Source: Bordetella parapertussis
GTDB taxonomy: Bacteria; Pseudomonadota; Gammaproteobacteria; Burkholderiales; Burkholderiaceae_B
Direction: 5' to 3'
DNA length: 6,367 nt
NCBI GenBank assembly: GCA_945883615.1
Contig: CAMCYB010000068.1
Span: 1-6,367, forward strand
Position 1 is the stretch's first letter; each line of letters starts with the position of its first letter. Shown one piece after another: positions 1 to 5,327 of the stretch. Under the pieces are notes generated by a model, which saw only the letters and a program-made list of their open reading frames with translations, did no database searches and was not told the origin of the DNA. Both the position numbers and the translations under genes were made by a program.

Positions 1-113
1 ATGCCTAAACGTTGGAACAATCGGTCAACTCGCAATTGGCAACCCATTAATGAAGTCTGGCTTAACCCACCAAAAGAGCACATCAATGAATCTATTAATT
101 TAAAACAGGCAGC
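1..113. other. Unassigned sequence upstream of the truncated binding-protein gene
   Basis: An open frame runs from the first base to a TGA at 115-117 (38 codons) and overlaps the ATG at 114 as ATGA. Its product ends with a stretch containing WNNRSTRNWQPINEVWLNPP. I do not recognise it with confidence. The spacing of NNR and P-x-NEVW faintly recalls the C-terminal tail of rve-type (IS3/IS30-like) transposases. The NW-x-P and EVW pieces also faintly recall the end of lobe 1 in betaine-binding proteins. The frame of the downstream gene is blocked here by several stops, at positions 6-8 and at 48-53 for example, so the missing N-terminus is not simply hidden upstream in frame. I see no convincing promoter or RNA gene. 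Confidence 0.3.
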
Positions 114-890
114 ATGAAAGAACGGCCATCTTTGTTGACAACTACCGCCGTCAAAGAACCCATCGAAAAAGCGGTCAAAGAAAAACGACTTGTGGTTGTC
201 GGTGATGTGCTTGAAGACCCTGCTAAAAATGCAGGTGAAGGCTGGTGGGTACCCCGGTACATGCTCGAGAAAAATCCTGAACTGACCACAATTGCAGGCG
301 TTAAAAAAAATGTAGCTCTTTTTAAAGACCCTGAAGACCCTAGCCGCGGTCGATTAGTCGGCTGCCCCTCTGGTTGGGCTTGCCAAATTTCAACAGAAAA
401 CTTGTTTAAAGCATTCGAAATGAAAGAAGCCGGTTTTAACTTGGTTGACCCGGGTTCAGGTGCAGCGTTATCAGGTGCAATTAACAAAGCGTATAACCGT
501 AAGCAACCTATTTTGGCGTACTACTGGGGACCCACTGCTTTGTTATCAAAACTTGATATGCAGCGCATTGATTTAGGACCACACGATCAAAAATCGTTTG
601 AACATTGCATTGCCTTAAAAACATGCATTGATCCCAAACCAAATAGTTTTGCCATACCTGAAATTGAAACGGTCGTATCGAGCAAATTTGCTAACAGTCA
701 GCCTGCAGCCATGGCTTATTTGAAAGCTCGGGTTTGGCCGATTGATGACTTTGGTGCCGTCTTGCAATATATGCAAGAACAGCAAGCCAACGGTCAAGAT
801 GCAGCGATATATTTTTTAAAAAACTACCCTGAAACCTGGAAGAAGTGGGTGTCTGCAGACGCTGCAGTAAAGATTCAAGCCGCGCTTTAA
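114..890 (+). CDS. Glycine betaine/choline-type ABC transporter substrate-binding protein, lacking its N-terminus
   Basis: OpuAC/ProX-family periplasmic binding protein that would deliver a quaternary-amine osmolyte to the permease and ATPase encoded next. The 258 residues contain GWWVPRYMLEKNPEL (residues 43-57), a GCPSGWAC motif (83-90) resembling GCNPGWGC of E. coli ProX, GSGAALSGAINKAY (114-127) and PILAYYWGP (132-140), in the family's order. The C-terminal helical part (about 195-258) is complete. Members are usually about 310-340 residues with a signal peptide. This one begins with MKERPSLLTTTAVKEP, with no signal peptide and none of the first 60-80 residues of lobe 1. The in-frame upstream sequence contains stops. 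The ATG at 114 has only a weak AGG-like site. The gene is therefore probably a 5'-truncated or rearranged copy, and export of the product is doubtful. C165 and C171 could add a second disulfide. The exact substrate cannot be told. Family assignment is firm; functionality is not. Confidence 0.8.
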   Translation: MKERPSLLTTTAVKEPIEKAVKEKRLVVVGDVLEDPAKNAGEGWWVPRYMLEKNPELTTIAGVKKNVALFKDPEDPSRGRLVGCPSGWACQISTENLFKAFEMKEAGFNLVDPGSGAALSGAINKAYNRKQPILAYYWGPTALLSKLDMQRIDLGPHDQKSFEHCIALKTCIDPKPNSFAIPEIETVVSSKFANSQPAAMAYLKARVWPIDDFGAVLQYMQEQQANGQDAAIYFLKNYPETWKKWVSADAAVKIQAAL

Positions 891-918
891 TGCCCACCTA
901 ATTTTCATTTACAACATG

Positions 919-956
919 GTTGGCCGCACGAGCTCATGAGGCTTTTTGTGGCCAAC
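919..956 (+). repeat. Intercistronic inverted repeat (hairpin) between binding-protein and permease genes
   Basis: GTTGGCCGCA (919-928) pairs with TGTGGCCAAC (947-956) over 10 base pairs, one of them G-U. The 18-base loop contains a further short pairing, AGC (931-933) with GCT (941-943). A T run occurs only at 965-969, eight bases past the stem, so this is not a canonical intrinsic terminator. Hairpins in this position commonly stabilise the upstream binding-protein mRNA or lower read-through into the permease; that role here is inference. Confidence 0.6.
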
Positions 957-976
957 ATCAGTCATTTTTAAAAAAA

Positions 977-983
977 TAAGAGG
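977..983 (+). promoter_or_regulatory. Ribosome binding site that fixes the permease start
   Basis: TAAGAGG lies four bases before the ATG at 988. It favours that start over the in-frame TTG at 946, which lies inside the right half of the intercistronic hairpin region and would add 14 residues of unlikely composition. Confidence 0.6.
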
Positions 984-987
984 CATT

Positions 988-1860
988 ATGTTTTGGTCAT
1001 CAACATTTCCACAACTTAGCACCGAAGCGCTACGCACACTATCTCGAGCAATTGATCAGGGTTACCTCAGCTTTTCACGCGAGATGGGCCCCAGCATTGA
1101 GGCATTTTTTAACCCCTTACTTCATTTCTTGGTTTGGTTTGAACATATCTTGCTCGATTCACCCTGGTGGCTCATCTTGGCTGCAGTCAGTGGCACCGCC
1201 TACCTAGCGTCTAAACGCTGGAAGTTGGCGCTTGGGGTCTTGGTGTCGTTAGCCATCATTGGTCACCTCGGCATGTGGGACAACACCATGCGTACCATGG
1301 CGATGATTTTGGTTTCTACCCTACTATCCATTATTGTGGGTATACCTATTGGTATTTTTATGTCGCGATCAAAGCGCGGACAAAATGTGATTTTGCCCAT
1401 ACTCGATGTCATGCAAACCATGCCCAGTTTTGTATACCTTATACCCGTTGTGATGTTGCTGGGTATTGGTAAAGTACCCGGCTTAATCGCTGTGGTGATA
1501 TACGCCATTTCACCTGTCATTCGTTTAACCAACCTAGGCATTCGGCTGGTAGATAAGGAAGCGCTTGAAGCCGCCGATGCATTTGGCGCAAGCCGATTTC
1601 AAAAGTTGATGCGGGTACAACTTCCTTTAGCTCTTCCAACCATTATGGCTGGCATTAACCAAACCATCATGATGGCATTAGCCATGGTTGTGATCGCTTC
1701 AATGATTGGTGTCAAAGGCCTAGGCCAACCTGTTTTACAGGCCGTGACGAATCAATACTTTGCCTTAGGTCTTTTTAATGGTGCAGCGGTCGTTGTGTTG
1801 GCCATTATTTTTGATCGTATCACCCAAAGTTTTGGCATGCGCTTACAGCGCCACCGCTAA
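988..1860 (+). CDS. proW: ProU/OpuA-type compatible-solute ABC transporter permease
   Basis: Inner-membrane permease of a glycine betaine/proline-type importer, working as a dimer with the ATPase encoded immediately downstream. The 290-residue product has a polar N-terminal stretch and then hydrophobic segments at about 60-74, 78-96, 103-123, 146-178, 225-245 and 257-277. The cytoplasmic EAA loop that docks on the ATPase is clear at 194-217 (EAADAFGASRFQKLMRVQLP). MPSFVYLIPVVMLLGIGKVPG (145-165), GIRLVD (184-189) and AMVVIASMIGVKGLGQ (232-247) are characteristic of ProW/OpuAB. The length is closer to Bacillus OpuAB than to E. coli ProW, which has a longer N-terminal tail. The start at 988 is chosen because of the preceding TAAGAGG. 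The stop overlaps the next gene's possible ATG as TAATG, which indicates translational coupling. The symbol is by family; the true substrate (betaine, choline, proline betaine or similar) is unknown. Confidence 0.9.
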   Translation: MFWSSTFPQLSTEALRTLSRAIDQGYLSFSREMGPSIEAFFNPLLHFLVWFEHILLDSPWWLILAAVSGTAYLASKRWKLALGVLVSLAIIGHLGMWDNTMRTMAMILVSTLLSIIVGIPIGIFMSRSKRGQNVILPILDVMQTMPSFVYLIPVVMLLGIGKVPGLIAVVIYAISPVIRLTNLGIRLVDKEALEAADAFGASRFQKLMRVQLPLALPTIMAGINQTIMMALAMVVIASMIGVKGLGQPVLQAVTNQYFALGLFNGAAVVVLAIIFDRITQSFGMRLQRHR

Positions 1861-1871
1861 TGAGACTGATA

Positions 1872-2951
1872 ATGAGTGACTCTATTATTTCTATTAAAAA
1901 TCTTTATAAGGTTTTTGGTAAAGACCCCAAAAAAGCCATGCAACGGGTTCACAACGGCATGGGTAAAGACGAACTACTCGAAAAAACTAAGCATGTCATT
2001 GGTTTAAACAACATTAACCTTGATATGGAAAGGCATCGTATTCAAGTCGTGATGGGCCTTTCAGGCTCAGGCAAATCAACACTCATTCGTCATATCAACC
2101 GTTTGATCGCCCCCACAGAAGGGGAAATCTGGGTTGACGGCCAAGACGTTTTAAAACTTAGCCCCGAAGCACTTCGTGAATTTAGACGTTTTAAAGTGTC
2201 GATGGTGTTTCAAAAGTTTGCCTTATTTCCTCACCGCACCATTAAAGAAAATGTGGGTTATGGTCTTGAAAATCAGGGTGCCGATGCCAGCAAACTTAAA
2301 ACCACCTGCGAGCACTGGATCAACCGCGTTGGTTTAAGTGGCTTTGAAAACCACTACCCCAGCCAATTATCTGGGGGTATGCAACAACGCGTGGGTTTAG
2401 CCAGAGCCTTGGCCACCGACGCAGAAATATTATTAATGGACGAAGCCTTTTCTGCACTCGACCCACTGATTCGCACCGAGATGCAAGATGTTTTGCTTGA
2501 TCTTCAAAATGAACTCGAAAAAACCATCGTTTTTATTACCCATGATCTTGATGAAGCGCTTCGTATTGGAGACAACATTGCCATTTTGCGTGACGGCGAA
2601 ATTGTTCAAACAGATGACCCACAAAATATCTTGATGAACCCTGCTAATTCTTATGTGTCAGAGTTCATGAAAGATATCAATCGTGCCCGTGTATTGCGTG
2701 TACGTGCCATCATGAAACCTCTTGAAGAAGGCGATAAAGGCCCCATCGTGAAGGGTAGCACCAACATCGAAACAGCCCTACAACTATTGGCTGAAAGCAC
2801 CAGCGATCGCCTAATTATCACTGACCGCCGTGGTCAGCAAGTTGGGCGGTTAACCATTGAAGATTTAATTCGTGGCATGCGTCGACCTACTTCGGCAGAA
2901 ATACAAGCTGACGCACAGGCAGAAGGGTTGGTTGATGTTGCAACGCATTAA
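1872..2951 (+). CDS. proV: ProU/OpuA-type ABC transporter ATP-binding protein with a short CBS-like C-terminus
   Basis: Cytoplasmic ATPase energising the compatible-solute importer. Counting from the ATG at 1860 (363 residues), it shows the ProV-specific insert KVFGKDPKKAMQRVHNGMGK (17-36), Walker A GLSGSGKST (66-74), Q-loop Q118, signature LSGGMQQR (170-177), Walker B ILLMDEAFSALD (190-201, catalytic E195) and switch His228. Residues about 278-340 resemble one CBS unit (VRAIMKPL, RLIITDRRGQQVGRLTIEDLI). E. coli ProV and B. subtilis OpuAA are about 400-418 residues with tandem CBS domains. The regulatory tail here is therefore shortened, and sensing of ionic strength may be altered or absent. 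I prefer the ATG at 1872 (359 residues, MSDSIISIKNLYKVFG) because ATGAGA lies just upstream of it. The ATG at 1860, overlapping the permease stop, remains possible. No clear terminator follows. Confidence 0.9.
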   Translation: MSDSIISIKNLYKVFGKDPKKAMQRVHNGMGKDELLEKTKHVIGLNNINLDMERHRIQVVMGLSGSGKSTLIRHINRLIAPTEGEIWVDGQDVLKLSPEALREFRRFKVSMVFQKFALFPHRTIKENVGYGLENQGADASKLKTTCEHWINRVGLSGFENHYPSQLSGGMQQRVGLARALATDAEILLMDEAFSALDPLIRTEMQDVLLDLQNELEKTIVFITHDLDEALRIGDNIAILRDGEIVQTDDPQNILMNPANSYVSEFMKDINRARVLRVRAIMKPLEEGDKGPIVKGSTNIETALQLLAESTSDRLIITDRRGQQVGRLTIEDLIRGMRRPTSAEIQADAQAEGLVDVATH

Positions 2952-2982
2952 ATAGGTTGGTATTTCTTCCGCGGCCTTTGCG

Positions 2983-2998
2983 TTGGCTCATTGGCTCA
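2983..2998. repeat. Tandem 8-base direct repeat
   Basis: TTGGCTCA occurs twice back to back (2983-2990 and 2991-2998), just after the end of the ATPase gene. It looks like a small slippage or duplication product. No function is evident. Confidence 0.6.
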
Positions 2999-3012
2999 TC
3001 AAGAACTTTTTG

Positions 3013-3039
3013 AGATGCGCTAGATGCGCTAGATCCGCT
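3013..3039. repeat. Three tandem copies of a 9-base unit
   Basis: AGATGCGCT is repeated at 3013-3021 and 3022-3030, with a one-base variant AGATCCGCT at 3031-3039. GCGCT (3026-3030) can also pair with AGCGC (3043-3047), giving a short hairpin upstream of a T-rich stretch (3059-3067). It might weakly end transcription from the ATPase gene, but it is not a canonical terminator. Confidence 0.6.
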
Positions 3040-3058
3040 AAAAGCGCAAACAAAGCAC

Positions 3059-3088
3059 TTTCTTTTTAAAAAGATACCGATATATACT
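3059..3088 (+). promoter_or_regulatory. Probable promoter of the molybdate operon
   Basis: TATACT (3083-3088) matches five of six bases of the -10 consensus, with a poor -35 candidate TTTCTT (3059-3064) 18 bases upstream. A 12-base palindrome CTTTTTAAAAAG (3062-3073) lies between them. The -10 sits inside the ModE-type palindrome, as expected for repression by occlusion. Transcription would start near 3095, leaving a leader of roughly 40 bases. The weak -35 makes the exact placement uncertain. Confidence 0.45.
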
Positions 3089-3105
3089 TAAGTACATATC
3101 GGTAT
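3074..3105. promoter_or_regulatory. ModE operator (Mo-box) in front of modA
   Basis: A 32-base inverted repeat, centred between 3089 and 3090, has 15 of 16 pairs matched; the exception is A3084/C3095. Its core is CGATATATA (3078-3086), six bases CTTAAG, then TACATATCG (3093-3101). This fits the known ModE/MopR binding pattern of CGnTATATA half-sites separated by six bases. It lies 28 bases before the modA start, overlaps the likely -10, and a ModE gene ends the same operon. Together these support autoregulation by molybdate-loaded ModE. Confidence 0.85.
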
Positions 3106-3122
3106 GCAAATAATTTAAAAAT

Positions 3123-3127
3123 GGAAG
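3123..3127 (+). promoter_or_regulatory. Ribosome binding site that fixes the modA start
   Basis: GGAAG lies five bases before the ATG at 3133. It falls inside the codons that would be used from the upstream in-frame ATG at 3121, which itself has no purine-rich site. The 3133 start also yields a standard signal peptide. Confidence 0.65.
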
Positions 3128-3132
3128 TTGTG

Positions 3133-3885
3133 ATGAAGCACCTTTTTTTTATATGGGTCTTTTTAACCATAAGCATGGCGGGGGTTCAAGCGCAGACTCT
3201 CGTTGTTTCTGCCGCGAGCAGCTTAACGAACGCGTTGAGCGAAATAGGTTCACTGTTTGAAGCTCAAAACCCAGGCGTTGTCGTTCGCTTTAATTTTGCA
3301 GCTTCTGGCACGCTGATACAACAAATTAACCAAGGTGCACCGGCTGATGTTTTGGCAACAGCTGATTCCCACTCAATGAACCGTGCACAAGATGCCAAAT
3401 TAATTGAAGACACAACACGAACCAATTTTGTTGAAAACCAGCTGGTGTTAATTACCCCGGCTCAGGCAAACATAAACCTCACTTCGTTAGATGACTTAAA
3501 CAATATTAATATCACCCGCATTGCCATTGGCAACCCAAACAGTGTCCCGGCTGGTTTGTATGCTAAAAAAATACTCGAATCAACGCAACTATGGCAACGC
3601 TTAGCGCCTAAACTCATCATGGCTCAAAACGCTCGGCAAGCCACGTTGTATGTGTCAAAAAATGAAGTCGATGCAGGGTTTGTATTTTTAACTGATGCAA
3701 ACGCTGCGGGCAAAGCCATTAACGTTGCATTCGTTGTCAAGACGCCCCAAGCCATGGCTTACCCTGTAGCCATAGTGACTGGAACCAGTCAGCCTAAGAT
3801 CGCTCAAAATTTTATACATTTTCTAAAAAGTGACGCGGGCCAAAATATTTTTACCCGCTATGGTTTTAGATCGGTGGCTCAATGA
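3133..3885 (+). CDS. modA: Molybdate ABC transporter periplasmic substrate-binding protein ModA
   Basis: Captures molybdate or tungstate in the periplasm and delivers it to ModBC. From the ATG at 3133 the product is 250 residues. It has a signal peptide (MKHLFFIWVFLTISMAGVQA, 1-20) with an AQA-like cleavage site before Q21. Family motifs follow in order: VSAASSL (25-31) and FAASGTL (55-61), which supply the oxyanion-binding serines; GAPADVLATAD (68-78); AIGNPNSVPAGLYAKK (131-146); VDAGFVFLTDA (179-189); YPVAIV (210-215); and F-x-RYGF near the end. Length is that of the family. In E. coli ModA the fourth motif carries the ligand Tyr170 (GIVYGSDA); here the aligned residue is Phe185. It is the first gene of the operon, with the ModE operator directly upstream. 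An alternative start at 3121 would add MEVV. The stop overlaps modB as ATGA. Confidence 0.95.
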   Translation: MKHLFFIWVFLTISMAGVQAQTLVVSAASSLTNALSEIGSLFEAQNPGVVVRFNFAASGTLIQQINQGAPADVLATADSHSMNRAQDAKLIEDTTRTNFVENQLVLITPAQANINLTSLDDLNNINITRIAIGNPNSVPAGLYAKKILESTQLWQRLAPKLIMAQNARQATLYVSKNEVDAGFVFLTDANAAGKAINVAFVVKTPQAMAYPVAIVTGTSQPKIAQNFIHFLKSDAGQNIFTRYGFRSVAQ

Positions 3886-4574
3886 GTACCTCTGAATTTG
3901 ACTCAGCACTAATCGCTTTGGGTTTAACACTCAAAATTTCACTTTGGGCAACCGCCATTAATTTAGTACTTGCGGTTGGTTTGGCCTATTATTTTGCGAC
4001 ACGCCGCTTTGCTTTTCGTGACACCTTTGACGCCATACTGACTTTACCAATGGTATTGCCACCTACGGTTTTGGGGTATTACCTTTTAGTCTTAATTGGT
4101 CGGCAAGGCCCTATCGGTGAATTTTTAGAGCATTATTTTGGTATTCGTTTGATCTTTACGTGGCAAGGTGCTGTCATTGCCGCGACCATCACCTCTTTTC
4201 CACTGGTTTTTAAATCGGCCCGTGCCGCATTTGAATCAGTCGGCCCTCAGTTTAGGTATGCCGCGAGTAGCTTAGGCATTCATCCTTTTTTTATATTCTT
4301 TCGTGTCACGCTACCCCTAGCATGGCGTGGCATCATGGCTGGCACGTTGTTAGGTTTTGCGCGATCGATGGGCGAGTTTGGTGCCACCCTAATGGTGGCA
4401 GGTAGTATTCCCGGTCAAACACAGACCCTGTCAATTACCGTTTACGAGGCCGTACAGGCTGGGCAAGACCAATTGGCAAACTTTTTAGTGATGCTTATTT
4501 CTATAGTGGGGTTTTTAATTTTAATCACGTCAAATTATTTGACCCCACGCGGTGTGAAGCACGCACATGTCTAA
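3882..4574 (+). CDS. modB: Molybdate ABC transporter permease ModB
   Basis: Inner-membrane channel of the molybdate importer, forming a homodimer on two ModC subunits. The 230 residues equal the usual length (E. coli ModB has 229). Hydrophobic segments lie at about 10-37, 52-72, 92-110, 147-172 and 199-217. Family motifs include LPMVLPPTVLGYYLL (55-69), the cytoplasmic coupling loop AASSLGIHPFFIFFRVTLPL (127-146) and the hallmark ARSMGEFGATLMVAGSIPGQ (160-179). It begins within the modA stop (ATGA) with only a weak Shine-Dalgarno of its own, so translation probably depends on coupling to modA. Its last eight bases overlap the start of modC. No missing key residue is apparent. Confidence 0.95.
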   Translation: MSTSEFDSALIALGLTLKISLWATAINLVLAVGLAYYFATRRFAFRDTFDAILTLPMVLPPTVLGYYLLVLIGRQGPIGEFLEHYFGIRLIFTWQGAVIAATITSFPLVFKSARAAFESVGPQFRYAASSLGIHPFFIFFRVTLPLAWRGIMAGTLLGFARSMGEFGATLMVAGSIPGQTQTLSITVYEAVQAGQDQLANFLVMLISIVGFLILITSNYLTPRGVKHAHV

Positions 4575-5319
4575 TTCGAATGATCATATGGGGGCTTTGA
4601 GCGACATAAGCAAAGGGAATACACCTCATGACAACTCGAACCAGCCTAACCTAGTTTGGCAGGTCAATTTAAAGCACATGTTGGGTCAAGGCCAGCAAAA
4701 ATTTACTTTAGACGTGCAATTTTATAGCGTGGCACAGCGCATTGCTTTGGTAGGCCCTTCTGGGGCGGGAAAAAGTCAAACTCTCATGATGCTTGCAGGG
4801 CTCGTTAAACCAAAACAAGGCGTCATTCGATTTAAAGATCAGTTCTTACTAGACAGTTCAAAAAACATTTGCCTGACCCCACAACAGCGACGTGTGTCGT
4901 ATATGTTTCAAGACTATGCGTTATTTGATCATTTGAATGTGGCACAAAACATCGGGTTCGCGCTAAGTCAGGGCTTATTTAACCCCAATCGCACACATAT
5001 TAATGACAAAGTAATGGTTTGGTTGAATCGCCTTCACATGTCAGATTCAGCTTTGAAATACCCACATCAATTGTCGGGCGGTCAAAAACAACGTGTCGCG
5101 CTTGCTCGTTCGCTTATACATCAACCCGATGCGCTCTTGCTTGATGAACCCTTTGCTGCACTTGACCACAACATACGAGGCGAGCTTCGCAGTTTACTGA
5201 TTGATATTCAATCAGAACTCAACTTGCCGATGATTTTAATTACCCACGACGCTGAAGACGCACAAGCTTTTGCGCAAGAGACCATTCAAATTAATGCTGG
5301 CAAAATTGTTGGGAAGTGA
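4567..5319 (+). CDS. modC: Molybdate ABC transporter ATP-binding protein ModC, without the TOBE/Mop domain
   Basis: ATPase driving molybdate import through ModB. The 250 residues contain a polar N-terminal extension of about 28 residues, Walker A GPSGAGKS (63-70, followed by Gln where Ser or Thr is common), ICLTPQQRRVSYMFQDYALF (101-120, Q-loop Q115; this block is typical of ModC), signature LSGGQKQR (169-176), Walker B ALLLDEPFAALD (189-200, catalytic E194) and switch His227. The protein ends about 23 residues after the switch His. E. coli ModC (352 residues) continues with a roughly 120-residue regulatory Mop/TOBE region that is absent here. Following sequence enters modE directly, and I see no leftover TOBE coding between them. 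ATG 4567 overlaps modB by eight bases; ATG 4588 is a shorter alternative. The nucleotide-binding core looks functional. Confidence 0.93.
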   Translation: MSNSNDHMGALSDISKGNTPHDNSNQPNLVWQVNLKHMLGQGQQKFTLDVQFYSVAQRIALVGPSGAGKSQTLMMLAGLVKPKQGVIRFKDQFLLDSSKNICLTPQQRRVSYMFQDYALFDHLNVAQNIGFALSQGLFNPNRTHINDKVMVWLNRLHMSDSALKYPHQLSGGQKQRVALARSLIHQPDALLLDEPFAALDHNIRGELRSLLIDIQSELNLPMILITHDAEDAQAFAQETIQINAGKIVGK

Positions 5320-5320
5320 G
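5314..5320 (+). promoter_or_regulatory. Ribosome binding site for modE
   Basis: AAGTGAG spans the modC stop and stands seven bases before the ATG at 5328. It favours this start over the in-frame GTG at 5316, which has only GGGAA immediately against it. Confidence 0.5.
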
Positions 5321-5327
5321 ACCTATT

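Noticed and set aside
35..46. Twelve-base identity ATTGGCAACCCA shared with modA (3526-3537)
   Set aside because: One 12-base match is expected by chance in a window of this size, and the translated surroundings do not extend the similarity to ModA.
95..487. Minus-strand open frame of 130 codons overlapping the binding-protein gene
   Set aside because: It is antisense to a segment with clear OpuAC-family motifs; its own product shows no recognisable family and no convincing start site.
803..815. CGATATAT in the binding-protein gene as a second ModE half-site
   Set aside because: There is no matching inverted half at six-base spacing, and it lies within coding sequence.
946..987. TTG start at 946 for the permease
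   Set aside because: It has no Shine-Dalgarno sequence, lies in the hairpin, and adds an untypical peptide; TAAGAGG supports the ATG at 988.
1275..1472. Plus-strand open frame of 65 codons in another frame of the permease
   Set aside because: The permease frame carries the EAA loop and family motifs over this whole stretch; the alternative product shows no recognisable domain.
1263..1541. Minus-strand open frame of 92 codons inside the permease gene
   Set aside because: It lies fully antisense to conserved ProW-type membrane segments, so it is a shadow of that coding bias.
2433..2624. Minus-strand open frame of 63 codons inside the ATPase gene
   Set aside because: It is antisense to Walker B and the switch-His region of the ATPase; no independent support.
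3013..3039. CRISPR-like array
   Set aside because: The units are only nine bases and directly abutting, with no spacers, so this is a simple tandem repeat.
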